DNA of 64,000 nt from AP-15 sp963724435 (GCA_963724435.1 CAVRUN010000007.1:62001-126000); one strand, 5' to 3'. Positions 51,535-60,829 are shown, counted from the stretch's first letter. Numbers and translations: made by a program. Notes: generated from the sequence alone by a model not told the origin.

Positions 51535-51792
51535 CTTGGATCGAAGATTTGCGCTGCTCGCCATCTGGTCGCCTCTAATCAGCAAAATGCGCCGGTGCTC
51601 CATTACCCGGCGCCGGATTTCGAGGCAATCGCGGCCTGGCTCAGGATCAGCGCGGCCTCGTTGCAACAATTTATCCTGACGACCCATTCGGGGATCACCA
51701 ATCCGGACAAGATGCCGAATTCCCAGCTGACCGAGGATCAGGCAGCCGATATCGTCAGCCTGCGGCCGGCAAAGCCGGCAGCGCCAAAATAA
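51535..51792 (+). pseudogene. Cytochrome c C-terminal fragment with damaged heme motif
   Basis: Reading in frame from 51550 gives 'CAARHLVAS', a c-type heme motif in which the second Cys of CxxCH is Arg. 'APVLHYPAPDFEAIAAWLR' and 'LQQFILTTHSGITNPDKMPNSQLTEDQAADIVSL' follow, the last including the Met ligand region and the C-terminal helix of class I cytochromes c. The signal peptide and N-terminal helix are missing. It joins the MacB remnant directly. Confidence 0.75.
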
Positions 51793-52029
51793 CCGCGAAA
51801 ACGTAGGCGGGATCTTCGCTTGCCGGGGTGCGACTTGACCTGCTCGGCGCGTGGCGCCGGCAAGTGCTCCTCCGGTTTCTCGCCAAGGCATTTTCTCAGC
51901 GCGAGCGGCGGAAGCGCAAGGATCGAAATGGGCGTTGTCCTTTGCCCCAATGTTGCGTTTCAGGGCCGATTTGAAAGGTCAGTTACCAGCGGGCTGCAAC
52001 GTCCTCCGTCGACTAGGGCAAAGCCCAGA

Positions 52030-52890
52030 TTAAGGCGTAATATCGCAGGCAATCCAATCCGCCTCGTGCCCGCGGACAACCCGCCTACCGGTTGCCTCGC
52101 CGCGGGTCTCGGTGACCACCGTGCACTGGCCCTCGGGCTCGCCGTCTTTGTGAAAATAAATGATGACCCAGCCGGTTATCCGCCGAAGTTGGTGGGCCCG
52201 CGCGGTGTTCGAGTAGAGCGCCGTGAAATGCCACGCACCGCGGACGGTGTGGAGCAGTGGGAGCCATGCCTCACCTTTCGGGTTGAACCGCTTTGGCGCG
52301 ATCTTGATCAAATCGCCGGCAGCAGCTCGTTCGCGATACTCGCGGTCGATGTCGAGTAACAGGTTGACCCCGGGTTCCTCAGTGCTCGCGAGCGGATTTC
52401 GGCGACCCGGGCGAGCATGGTTGCGAGGGCAGCCCGGACCATCGCGGCGCGGCGATGTCCAAATCCCGGAACCTGCTCCAACCGTCCATCGTGGACGGCC
52501 GCCCTTCGAGCGTATCGACATGCAACGTTTCACAAACACGCCGAGCCAATTCCGGTCCGATCCCGGGGACCGCCTGGAACAGGGTCTCCGGATCGGCGGC
52601 CCCCTTTAGATGATTAAGAAAGGCCCAGCGGCCGGTCGCCGGCATCTCGGCAACGGCGCCGGCGATCGCCGGACCAATGCCGGGAACCGCTTCTAGTGCG
52701 TCGCGACCACCTTCGCGGCCATCGTCGCCAGATCAATGTTCAAAGCGCATACCGTGTCAGCGGCCCGGCGGTAAGCGGCGATGCGGAATGGGACAGCCTC
52801 TTGCGCCGCGAGAATATCAGCAGCTTGGTGCAGCTTGTCGGCAATCTGGACGTTCCGTTCATAACCACTCTCAGCGGCATCCGCGAGGGG
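52030..52890 (-). pseudogene. Helix-hairpin-helix DNA-binding protein (PolX N-terminal-like), multiply frameshifted
   Basis: Read leftward, the remnant begins with 'IADKLHQAADILAAQEAVPFRIAAYRRAADTV', an Ala-rich helical segment like the N-terminal part of PolX-type polymerases. A stop and shift near 52693 lead into 'ALEAVPGIGPAIAGAVAE' and 'LFQAVPGIGPELARRVCETLHVDTLEG' (two HhH motifs). A second shift near 52495 gives 'AAVHDGRLEQVPGFGHRRAAMVRAALATMLARVAEIRSRA'. A third near 52380 gives 'GVNLLLDIDREYRERAAAGDL...ACDITP' to 52030. Four segments in three frames argue for true decay. The 5' end is uncertain. The 237 bp downstream hold nothing clear. Confidence 0.75.
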
Positions 52891-53135
52891 GCGAGGCTCA
52901 AGCGCGGCAGACCCTCTGTTCAGAGCCGGCTAACCGAGGCTCTCGCCCATTTTGCTTTTCCGATCAAGAGAGCCGGAATCCGGAGATCCGGTCCGGCAGC
53001 TCCGGACGTATAGGGCGTCGCTGCCAAATACGGGATGATTTGGATCAATGCGGCGATCCCTGGTGACGTTAATCGCTTCACGCATGATGAACGGATTGCT
53101 CTGCAACTGCCCGAACCTGAATGGCAATGGCTCAC

Positions 53136-53329
53136 GAGTTAAACTCGCCATGGGGTGTGGCGCGGACCTCTTTCGCCTTTGGGCAGTTTAGCGGCGATAT
53201 TCTGGTCGGAAATTTCGGTGACAGCCGGATCAACGTATTTGATTTCGGACGGCGACTTCTTAGGGACGCTCCGTGACGCAAAGGGCAAGCCGATCTCGAT
53301 CGACGGCTTGTGGAATTTGACCCTGGCAT
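53136..53329 (+). pseudogene. TIGR03118-like protein fragment, frameshifted
   Basis: The sequence reads 'ELNSPWGVARTSFAFGQFSGDILVGNFGDSRINVFD', then after a +1 shift near 53245 'DFLGTLRDAKGKPISIDGLWNLTLA'. This pair of segments is the C-terminal repeat region of the TIGR03118 family, secreted proteins of unknown function. The rest of the gene is missing. The ~245 bp before it contain a short peptide-like frame (MIWINAAIPGDVNRFTHDER..., ~53035-53142) that may be another remnant. Confidence 0.65.
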
Positions 53330-53421
53330 AATTAAATTGCAATCGAGTGAAACAAGGGGGGAGGGGCGCGGCTCCCCGCAACCCTCTGAAACGCGTCGAG
53401 GTGCTGAAGCCGGGCGGCGCT

Positions 53422-53895
53422 TCAGCGCTGACCGAGATCAGCCAAGGTCGGCAGGTACTGGCGGGCGAGGTCGGGGGGCATCGGCAACACAGCAAAGCTG
53501 TAGCCGCCGACCGGCGAGCCCAGTTCCCAATTGCCGACCGCTATGATCTGAACATAGACCTCGCTGCCGGGATCCAAGTGCAAGATATCGTGCTGGTCGG
53601 AATAAGTGCCAAACGCTTGTGCTGAGAGCCGGTAGCGTCCCGGAGCGAAATCATGGAAGAACGCGGTGCCCTGCTGGATCTGAGTTAATGGCTTGCGGTC
53701 GATATAGGTCAGCGGTGCGGCGGCGTAGATGTTTCCGGCGGTGGGATCGGATTGGCGTAGAAACCATACCCGCGCCATTCCCGGGGCCAGCGGCGGTGCA
53801 GTGACTGTCGTCGCTGCTGGCGCGGTGCACCCCGCGAGCAGCACCAGCCCCAGAAAAGCGCCAATCCAGCTCGGCGCTGTCGAATACGCGCGCAT
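53422..53895 (-). CDS. Lipoprotein with DUF2846-like domain
   Basis: A 157-residue protein with a signal 'APSWIGAFLGLVLLAGC' ending in a lipobox Cys at residue 23. 'MARVWFLRQSDPTAGNIYAAAPLTYIDRKPLTQIQQGTAFFHDFAPGRYRLSAQAFGTYSDQHDILHLDPGSEVYVQII' is a beta-sandwich of DUF2846 type, including the conserved 'G.Y.....' and Val-Tyr-Val strands. It would be anchored to the inner leaflet of the outer membrane. No function is known. It follows the graveyard region and stands alone. Confidence 0.75.
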   Translation of the reverse strand: MRAYSTAPSWIGAFLGLVLLAGCTAPAATTVTAPPLAPGMARVWFLRQSDPTAGNIYAAAPLTYIDRKPLTQIQQGTAFFHDFAPGRYRLSAQAFGTYSDQHDILHLDPGSEVYVQIIAVGNWELGSPVGGYSFAVLPMPPDLARQYLPTLADLGQR

Positions 53896-54102
53896 GCCAT
53901 CCTCCCTGTCGCTTTGCGGCGGCTTGGGCCCGCAGGTCTGCCAATCTGAAGTAGACTATATTCGATATCGGACAGCCAGGATGCCGAATTGAGCTCGACC
54001 CCAGGGAGGCGGGGCGCCGCTGATCGGGCGGGTTTTTTGATTCAGATCAAAGCCGCTGGGATCGCCTTGCTGCACCGTTTCTCCGCTCTCTCGAGAAAGG
54101 CC

Positions 54103-54189
54103 ATGACGCCCAGCGAAGTCACCATCCTGATTATGATCACAGGGGCATTTATCGCGTTCGCCGTAACGCTGGCATGGTATTCGCGATAA
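54103..54189 (+). CDS. Very small membrane protein
   Basis: A 28-residue product 'MTPSEVTILIMITGAFIAFAV...' with a single helix and a polar end. The ATG at 54103 follows GAGAAAGG; the frame is open from 53989, but that part is not protein-like. Similar ~30-residue single-helix proteins are common in alphaproteobacteria. Evidence is only the helix and ribosome-binding site. Confidence 0.4.
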   Translation: MTPSEVTILIMITGAFIAFAVTLAWYSR

Positions 54190-54522
54190 CTTGGAGCCTA
54201 CGCAGCCTGGCTCCGGAGGTCGCAGATTACATCAGACGCCCCCGATTTCACGAGAACCGACACCGAACGGCGCACCGCCGACCGGACACGCGCAAGCCCC
54301 CGCTCAGTTTCGACGCAAATTGAAACACTGAGTCAGGATCGGGGTAGTTATTCGGGTATCTCGCTCTTCGAGTTGTGACCACTCAGCTGCTGAGGCGCGA
54401 CGCGCTGGCGGCTGAGGCGGGCTCGCCGCCTTTGATGCCCTGTCGGCAAGATGTCGTGGGCGGCGAATCCCCGCGCCCAACCGCCGATGCTCGGCCTCGT
54501 CAATCCAGAGCGGGACCGGGGT
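54190..54522. other. Intergenic region with a weak inverted repeat
   Basis: A 333-bp stretch without a gene. CTCAGTTTC and GAAACACTGAG (about 54301-54331) form an imperfect stem. It lies beyond the stop of rlpA and could end its transcription. No promoter is evident. Confidence 0.4.
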
Positions 54523-55173
54523 TCACTGTGTCACATTGCTGCCAGTACCGCGATAAACAGCGACTGTCGGGCGCACCGCAGCACTCGGCGCCGCGCCTGC
54601 GGCAACAGGCTCGATCGCGACGGCAGCCACACCCGCATGCATCATGCCGATTTCCTCGGCGGCGCGCGGGGACAGATCGATGATAAAACGGCGACTGTAG
54701 GGGCCTCGGTCGTTGATCTTAACGATCACCGAGCGCCCGGTGTCGAGACTGGTTACCTTGGCGCAGGAGCCGAGTGGCAAGGTGCGGTGAGCCGCGGTCG
54801 GCGTATTGACGTCGAGCCGCTCGCCGCTCGAGGTGCGGTTGCCAACCAAGTCGTACCACGCTGCCGCGCCAATCTCCTGATAGCCGGTCGTATGCATCGG
54901 TCCCCAATCGGGGTCGCTACCAGAGCTATCGGACTCGATGTGCCGGTAGCGGCTTTTCCCGCCGCGGTGAAAGGCCAGTCGGCTTGGCCAGCGGAAATTC
55001 GTCGCTCTGTGTAGGGATCTCGATTTTGCGGACCTGTTGGCGGATCTGCCGGGATCGGCATTTGGCGGTGTGCTGGATTGATACGCGGCGCCCTTCTCGG
55101 GCGCTTTCGCCATCGCACCGGCGGAGGCCATCAAAATCGCAAGGGAAATGCCAATCGTTTGGCGGAAGGGCAT
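54523..55173 (-). CDS. rlpA: Septal ring lytic transglycosylase RlpA family protein
   Basis: A 216-residue protein starting at 55173 with signal peptide 'MPFRQTIGISLAILMASAGAMA'. After a ~95-residue basic linker, a double-psi beta-barrel follows: 'GAAAWYDLVGNRTSSGERLDVNTPTAAHRTLPLGSCAKVTSLDTGRSVIVKINDRGPYSRRFIIDLSPRAAEEIGM'. The 'NDRGPY' and 'AHRTLPLG' motifs hold the His/Asp active-site residues that cleave denuded glycan in RlpA. The SPOR domain is absent, as in many short alphaproteobacterial members. AAGGAG lies ~10 nt upstream. It is the only gene between the lipoprotein and the phosphoesterase. Confidence 0.82.
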   Translation of the reverse strand: MPFRQTIGISLAILMASAGAMAKAPEKGAAYQSSTPPNADPGRSANRSAKSRSLHRATNFRWPSRLAFHRGGKSRYRHIESDSSGSDPDWGPMHTTGYQEIGAAAWYDLVGNRTSSGERLDVNTPTAAHRTLPLGSCAKVTSLDTGRSVIVKINDRGPYSRRFIIDLSPRAAEEIGMMHAGVAAVAIEPVAAGAAPSAAVRPTVAVYRGTGSNVTQ

Positions 55174-55760
55174 CCGATTGCGTCTCCTTCTCGTTAGGGC
55201 AACCCCTCGCCGCGAGGCAGAGACAGGCTCTGCCATGCCAATTATAATTGGATGGGCTTGGGAGTACAGACTGGCGTCGTCCCGGATTGTTGCTGATCTC
55301 CGGGTAGGACAGGGAGGAACGGCGCAAACTAAACAGCGCAAATCGGGCTTGTCAACCCGCACATGCATTTTGTCAGTTGGCAGAGTTTATCGTGATCAGC
55401 CGCGGTTCAGCTGGGCGGTACGCGCATCTGCTGACACTATTGCTGCATCTCTTGATTTTTATTCTTTATAAGCTGGGCCTATGCTTGAAAGATCTCAGGC
55501 AGGCATCCGGCGCAAAGAGGACGCATTCGCGCGCACGAATTAAAATGTAAAAATCTGTTAATGAACGTTTAAAATCGCCCACAGCCAGAGCGCCGGTTAC
55601 TTTAACGAATTGTGGCGCAATCCGAACCCGCGCGGCGGCATGAGCCGACGTCTGCGGCGCTCAAGCGCGAGGGATCGCGCCCGTGTCCGCCGGTTCGCGC
55701 GCCGCGTCGAGAGACATCAGCGCGGGACTCGGGCGCGCCTCGCACGGCGCGCGTTGTTTC
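55174..55760. other. Long intergenic region without a recognised gene
   Basis: A 587-bp stretch between rlpA and the phosphoesterase gene. The part at 55450-55600 is AT-rich (tgaaagatctcag to aaaatcgccc) and may hold the rlpA promoter. The part at 55620-55750 is very GC/Arg-codon-rich and gives open frames in several phases that look like composition artefacts. No repeat stands out. Confidence 0.5.
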
Positions 55761-57308
55761 CTATCTCGTGGGCAGGTCGAGCGCGGCGGTCAAATCGCCG
55801 AGCGGCGGCCCGCCATGCGCGGTGATAGCGGCGGTGCGCGCCGCGAGGCCGGGCAACATCGGCAGCTCGAACTTCTTGGTAATCAGCAGCAGGATCGAAC
55901 TCGTGTCATAAAGCGTGTGATCGACAAAGCCCCTTTTGGCAAACGGCGATACAATAAAGGCCGGGATCCGCGAGCCTGGACCCCAGCGGTCGCCCTTGGG
56001 CGGCGCGACATGATCCCAAAATCCGCCGTTCTCGTCATAGGTGACGATGACCATCATGTGCGCCCATTGCGGCCCCTTCTGTAGGTGCCGGATGACGTCG
56101 GCCATGTGCTCGTCACCGGACAGGACGTTGGTATAACCGGCGTGCTCGTTCAAATTTCCTTGCGGTTTGTAAAAGGCGACTTGCGGCAGCGCACCGGCAT
56201 CCACCGCCTTGATGAACTCGCTGCCGCCGAGGCCGCCATCCTTCAGATGATCGGCGCGTGCCTTGGTGCCCGGCGCCATGTCGGCGAAATAGTTGAACGG
56301 CTGGTGATGGTATTGAAAATTCGGCACTGGCGCCGCGTTCTTGCCGTCGAGGGCGGCTTGCCACGCGCCCGCATACCAGGCCCAGCTCACCCCCTTGGCG
56401 CTCAACAGATCACCGATTGTCTGCTGGGTTTGTGGCGGCAACGTCGTTGGCTTTGTCGGATCGGCAAAGGCTGGGTCACCCCCGGGCGCCGGTTTGTTGG
56501 CGCTCGGTTGATACGGCGGCTGCATCGTGTTGATCGAATAAAAATCGGGGGTCAGGTTCCCGTCGCGAACAAATTTCGGAACGCCGTCAAGCGCCGATTT
56601 TGGCGAGTTGCTGGCGATCTGAAGGGTGATACCGTCAGGCTCGACCGCGGCGATCGTTCCCTTAGCCGGGCTCTTGTCGGCATCGGGATATTTGCCGGCA
56701 CAAGCGCAAATCAGCCAGAAGTGGTTGGAGTAAGAACCACCGAACGAGCCCATGAAAAAGTTGTCGGCGAGCACGAACTGGCGAGCGACATTCCACAGCG
56801 GTAATTTGCTGCCGTCATAGTGGCCCATTACCAGACCGCCCGAATCGGCATAAGCGGCGAATTTGTCGTTCTTGCCGCCATCAATCTGCATCTGGTTCTG
56901 GTAGAAGCGGTGCCACAAATCGTGCGTTGTAACGCTAAGTGGCGTGTTGAACCCCTTGGGATCGTCGATCGCAAACGGCATGTTGGGCAGATGCTCGGTC
57001 ATCGCCTGCGTTACAGGCGGGACGACTCCTTTGGCCGTCAGACCATCCCAGACCGGCGGCAGTTCCTTGAGTACTGTGCCGTCGCGGTCAAGCTGTTGAA
57101 GTTGTGCCGAGGTCAGACCGGGCAGGCCGTTGGCACCCGGGAACGCGCCGTAAAGATTGTCGAAACTGCGGTTCTCGGCGTAAATCACGACGATGGTTTC
57201 GATGTTGCCAAGGCCCGCGGGAATGCCCTCGGGGCCAGCGGCCCTGGTAGCTTCTGCGCCGCAGATTAATGTCCCCAACGCAAGCGCGAGCACGGCACCG
57301 AGTTTCAT
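55761..57308 (-). CDS. Phosphoesterase family protein (acid phosphatase AcpA / phospholipase C type)
   Basis: A 515-residue secreted protein. Signal peptide 'MKLGAVLALALGTLICGAEATRAAG' ends in A-x-A. 'IETIVVIYAENRSFDNLYGAFPGANGLPGL' is the metal-binding start of the family. 'SYSNHFWLICACAG' and 'VIVTYDENGGFWDHVAPPKGDRWGPGSRIPAFIVSPF' are the next conserved blocks, with Asp/Glu/Asn/His metal ligands. 'NVLSGDEHMADVIRHL' lies between. It removes phosphate or headgroups from organic phosphates or phospholipids in the periplasm or outside. The ATG at 57308 follows AGGAG; the frame extends to 57380. It is divergent from the cytochrome c peroxidase gene over 76 bp. Confidence 0.9.
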   Translation of the reverse strand: MKLGAVLALALGTLICGAEATRAAGPEGIPAGLGNIETIVVIYAENRSFDNLYGAFPGANGLPGLTSAQLQQLDRDGTVLKELPPVWDGLTAKGVVPPVTQAMTEHLPNMPFAIDDPKGFNTPLSVTTHDLWHRFYQNQMQIDGGKNDKFAAYADSGGLVMGHYDGSKLPLWNVARQFVLADNFFMGSFGGSYSNHFWLICACAGKYPDADKSPAKGTIAAVEPDGITLQIASNSPKSALDGVPKFVRDGNLTPDFYSINTMQPPYQPSANKPAPGGDPAFADPTKPTTLPPQTQQTIGDLLSAKGVSWAWYAGAWQAALDGKNAAPVPNFQYHHQPFNYFADMAPGTKARADHLKDGGLGGSEFIKAVDAGALPQVAFYKPQGNLNEHAGYTNVLSGDEHMADVIRHLQKGPQWAHMMVIVTYDENGGFWDHVAPPKGDRWGPGSRIPAFIVSPFAKRGFVDHTLYDTSSILLLITKKFELPMLPGLAARTAAITAHGGPPLGDLTAALDLPTR

Positions 57309-57384
57309 TCGAACGATCTCCTGCAACGGCCGACAGACCCTCGCCATCTTGTCGCTGGTCTGTGGGATCACTTTACCCAATTCG

Positions 57385-58656
57385 ATGCTTCAGTTTTGTG
57401 ACAAGCTTTTCGCTGGGCTACGCAGAGCGCGACTTGTCCTTGTAGCGGCATTGACGATCATGTCTCTTTCGGGACTGGCGTCGCCGCTCAGCGCAGCGAC
57501 TCAAGTGACGGTCGATCGCGCGGCGGTGGAGCGGCGGGCCACGGCTTTGGCCGCGCTCGGGCGCCAAATGTTCTCTGACCCGTCGCTGTCGGCCTCGGGG
57601 AAGATGTCATGCGCCTCTTGCCACAGCCCCGGGGACGCATTCGGGCCGCCCAACGCGCTCGCCGTTCAGTTCGGTGGAAAGGACATGCGCCAAGCCGGAG
57701 TCAGGGCCGTGCCGTCGCTGATGTATCTGCAAGCCGTTCCGCCATTTTCCGAACATTATTTCGAGAGCGACGATGAAGGCGACGAAAGCATCGATAATGG
57801 TCCGACTGGCGGGCTGACCTGGGACGGCCGGGTCGATCGCGGCCGTGACCAGGCGAAGATCCCGCTGCTGTCGCCGTTCGAGATGGCCAATGCCAGCGTG
57901 GCGGATATCGCCAGCGAATTGCAGCACACAAAATATGCGCGCGACATCAGCCTCGTTTTTGGTGAAGCGATTTTTGTCGACCCGGATAAGGCCTTCAGCG
58001 CCGCTGTCGAGGCGCTCGAGGCGTATCAGCAAAGCTATGTCGAATTCTATCCCTACAGCAGCAAATACGACGCCTATCTCGCCGGAAAAGCCAAGTTGAG
58101 CGATGCCGAGCGCCGCGGGCTTTTATTGTTCGAGGAACCGGCCAAGGGAAACTGCGCCCGCTGCCACATCAGTCAGCGCGCTAACGATGGCACACCGCCG
58201 CAATTCACCGATTACGGCTTTGTCGCACTGGGCGTGCCACGTAATATGGCGATCCCGTCCAATCGCAATCCGCTCTATTTTGATCTCGGCCTGTGCGGCC
58301 CGTTGCGGACCGATTTCCGCAATGAGCTTGAATATTGCGGGCGATTTATGACACCAACGCTGCGCAACGTCGCCATCCGTCGGGTGTTTTTTCATAACGG
58401 GTTGGTTCGTACTCTACGCGAGGCGGTCGCCTTTTACGCCGAACGCGACACTCGCCCCGATAAATGGTATCCGCGCGACGAAAGAGGCGAGGTAATCAAA
58501 TTCAATGATTTGCCGGCGCCATACCGCGCAAATGTGGAGAAGGACCCACCCTTTGGTGGCCACCCCGGTGATCCGCTGCCTTTGTCCAAGTCCGAGATCG
58601 ACGACATCGTCGCGTTTCTACGAACGCTGACCGACGGCTATCGGCCGCAGCAATAG
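57385..58656 (+). CDS. Di-heme cytochrome c peroxidase (MauG/CcpA-like)
   Basis: A 423-residue periplasmic diheme protein. The signal 'LVLVAALTIMSLSGLASPLSA' precedes two c-type heme sites: CASCH at residues 76-80 and CARCH at 257-261. 'FSDPSLSASGKMSCASCHSPGDAF', 'LTWDGRVDRGRDQAKIPLLSPFEMAN' and 'PTLRNVAIRRVFFHNGLVRTLREAV' are family blocks around the heme and Ca sites. It reduces H2O2 with electrons from a cytochrome, or acts as a MauG-like oxidase. The frame is open to 57193, overlapping the divergent phosphoesterase; the ATG at 57385 leaves a 76-bp shared promoter region. Confidence 0.9.
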   Translation: MLQFCDKLFAGLRRARLVLVAALTIMSLSGLASPLSAATQVTVDRAAVERRATALAALGRQMFSDPSLSASGKMSCASCHSPGDAFGPPNALAVQFGGKDMRQAGVRAVPSLMYLQAVPPFSEHYFESDDEGDESIDNGPTGGLTWDGRVDRGRDQAKIPLLSPFEMANASVADIASELQHTKYARDISLVFGEAIFVDPDKAFSAAVEALEAYQQSYVEFYPYSSKYDAYLAGKAKLSDAERRGLLLFEEPAKGNCARCHISQRANDGTPPQFTDYGFVALGVPRNMAIPSNRNPLYFDLGLCGPLRTDFRNELEYCGRFMTPTLRNVAIRRVFFHNGLVRTLREAVAFYAERDTRPDKWYPRDERGEVIKFNDLPAPYRANVEKDPPFGGHPGDPLPLSKSEIDDIVAFLRTLTDGYRPQQ

Positions 58657-59073
58657 CCGGGGCGTCGATAGAGCCAACCTGCCACTTGGCTGGGCCTGTT
58701 ATTGTTATAATCGCAAATTGACAAATCCGGATCGATGTGATACTGGCTAGCTAAGATCGAAATCATTCTCGGCGCCGGCACCCTCGCCTTCAAGCGGTCG
58801 CCACCGAGCGCGCCAGCGCAGCGTTTACATACCTCACGGTGAGTTTATTCCGGTTCGCGGGCTGTCCCTCCGCTGTGGATACAAGCCACAAATTATTGCA
58901 GAAGCGATCATGTTCGGCTGGCGGAATTTAATGCTCAGTGTTGATATTCTTCAGTTTTACTTCGAGAACACCCGCTAATCATTCGGCCGGTCGGTAACGC
59001 TTATTTAACTATCCTGGTTCTTGATCCCTGTTTGTTCTCAGCGGCGGCCATTGGTCCTCGTTAGGGAGATCTT
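58657..59073. other. Intergenic region with a promoter-like element
   Basis: A 417-bp region between the peroxidase gene and the next plus-strand gene. TTGACA (58718-58723), a 17-nt spacer and TACTGG (58741-58746) resemble a sigma70 promoter, but lie 328 bp before the next start. The rest is AT-rich and shows no gene. Confidence 0.45.
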
Positions 59074-59925
59074 ATGTCGCAGTTGTATTCGAATGAAATG
59101 CAAACAATCAAAACAGCACAAGAAAGATTCCGTGGTTTTCTTGACCAGCGCGGGATCTCATTACAGTTGAGGAGCGACTTTTCTGATTATGTTTCGATTC
59201 GTGCCGCCCATGGCGACAGTCATCTCAATCAGGTGTTCGATCCCCATCATACAAAATTCGGCCCGGACGACTTCTGGTTGCTGGCCGAAAACATCAAGCG
59301 GGAGCCGATAGCAACCTACTGTCTGCGCCGATATGTTGTCGAAGACTTTTACGATCTGATCCGATCGCTAACCCTCTGGTTCGCCAAGCGCCGGCACCGT
59401 CGGGATCCACGTTATATCGTCGACTGCAAGATAGCGTCCTTTGGTGGCGACGTCGTCCACGGGGGTGGATTATGGGTCCGAGACGATTATCGCGGCGCCT
59501 CGCGGCTAGCCATGGTGATGCCGCACTTTGCTCGGGCTGTTGCTCTGTGTCTGCGGCCGTTCGACCATGACAGCGCGATGATCCGCAATGATCCGACGGA
59601 TCGGGCCGAGGTCGCCGATCGCAAGGCCGCCTTTATGGGGAGGAGTGTATACGGGTACGCGCACGTGCACCGTTTTGTCAACGGCTGGTTTCCGCCTGAG
59701 CGAAGACACGCGATTATGTATCTGTGTCACGCGTCGCGAGCCGAGGCGATCGCCTCGCTGTCTGTAGCGCATTCACTCGAGGCAAGCTTACGGCGAAACC
59801 AGTTCCGGAAGCGGCCGTTCATTGATCAGGACGATGAGTCGGTCGACGCGCCGTCCGTCTTGTGCAAGAGGCAGCAACAGACGAGCGTAGGAGTACGAGA
59901 GTCGGTTCTCCACGATATCGATTAG
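59074..59925 (+). CDS. Hypothetical protein
   Basis: A 283-residue protein I do not recognise. It starts after GGGAG with 'MSQLYSNEMQTIKTAQERFRGFLDQRGI'. A central 'IVDCKIASFGGDVVHGGGLWVRDDYRGASRLAMVMPHFARAVAL' has the feel of a GNAT-like strand-helix, with the basic/Gly turn R-D-D-Y-R-G, so it may be a divergent acyltransferase; I cannot confirm this. The tail from about residue 240 on is antisense to the PAS-like gene and may be non-native. It overlaps the convergent PAS-like gene by 138 bp. Confidence 0.65.
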   Translation: MSQLYSNEMQTIKTAQERFRGFLDQRGISLQLRSDFSDYVSIRAAHGDSHLNQVFDPHHTKFGPDDFWLLAENIKREPIATYCLRRYVVEDFYDLIRSLTLWFAKRRHRRDPRYIVDCKIASFGGDVVHGGGLWVRDDYRGASRLAMVMPHFARAVALCLRPFDHDSAMIRNDPTDRAEVADRKAAFMGRSVYGYAHVHRFVNGWFPPERRHAIMYLCHASRAEAIASLSVAHSLEASLRRNQFRKRPFIDQDDESVDAPSVLCKRQQQTSVGVRESVLHDID

Positions 59926-60829
59926 GTGATAACTTGGTGTAGCGGCGGCGACGACCCGGCGGTAGTCCTCGATTGCGTCGTCCCGCATCAACCCTTCCGG
60001 CATCTCGCCCAGTGAACGATTGGCGTAACCACCGCCATAAGAATTGACCGCACCCCAGAGACGAAAGCGATACGCGGCCGGATTTGAGTTGGCAGTTTCT
60101 ACGACATGCGCTCGCCCGCGAGCGACGTTCAACACCTCTAACGAGTTCGAGTGACTCGTTAGAGGGCAGCCGCCGTCCTCTGCGTGCACTACCCCAAAAA
60201 TTCAATAGCTGAGTAAGCCATTCGTCCTCGGCCGCGATCGTGTTTAGCGGTCTGCACAATCGGACCGAATAATCATCTTCACGCGAGTTTACTTGCGGTT
60301 TACCGCTTCGTGAGGCCCTGAAAGCCGGATTCCTCTCTGGTTTTGTGATGTGAACTGACTGGCGGTTGGCGCGGTCGCCAGCCGCGTTTTGCTGCCACAG
60401 GGGTCGCGCCCCATTTGGATCGCGCTTGGCCGCGTTGTCCAATCGCCGCAGGCCCTCGATGACATTGTTGAAGATTTCGCAACGTTCCGGGCTGCCCGCT
60501 ATTCCCGGGTAGGTCAGGATCAGACATTGCGGGCTACGCGCCGCAATTTCGTAGTAGGCCGCAACCGCGGCGAGCGGACTGACAACAGACGGCTCGAAAG
60601 TGACCGCGAGAGCATCGCGGATCGGCGCCACATGGACAAACCCCAAGTTTCTTACGGCGTTGGCCAATACGTCGATATACTCTGCGTCGTGACGGAGCCG
60701 GCGCGCGAGCTGTGCAGGCTGAGCCGGCCAGGCCTCGCCCGAATCATCGAACACGACGCCGCGATGTTCGGGTACAAGGGCTTGCAATTCGCATCGATCC
60801 CCAATCTGGTCCCTGTCTATATCGGACAA
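59788..60829 (-). pseudogene. PAS_5 (DUF1457)-like protein gene, frameshifted
   Basis: The first frame (60829 down to ~60145) reads 'GEAWPAQPAQLARRL', 'VAAYYEIAARSPQCLILTYPGI' and 'EWLTQLLNFWGSARRGRRLPSNESLE'. The last is the opening of PAS_5-type domains ('L..yW...R.GRRmP...'). The family continuation 'AAYRFRLWGAVNSYGGGYANRSLGEMPEG', 'IEDYRRVVAAATPSYHLIDIVENRLSYSYARLLLPLAQDGRRVDRLIVLI' lies in the next frame, ending at 59788. The first frame runs on to 59819 as Arg-rich noise. The switch occurs at an 11-bp inverted repeat (60135-60165). PAS_5 proteins are common in Rhodospirillales-type genomes. One base decides whether this is a pseudogene. Confidence 0.7.
60135..60165. repeat. Perfect 11-bp inverted repeat at the frameshift point
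   Basis: CCTCTAACGAG (60135-60145) pairs with CTCGTTAGAGG (60155-60165) around TTCGAGTGA. It falls exactly where the PAS_5-like coding sequence changes frame, so it is likely a small palindromic duplication or replication-slippage footprint that caused the shift. Confidence 0.8.

Noticed and set aside
55612..56084. Plus-strand Arg/Ala-rich frames before and inside the phosphoesterase gene
   Set aside because: They are composition effects and antisense to a well-supported gene.
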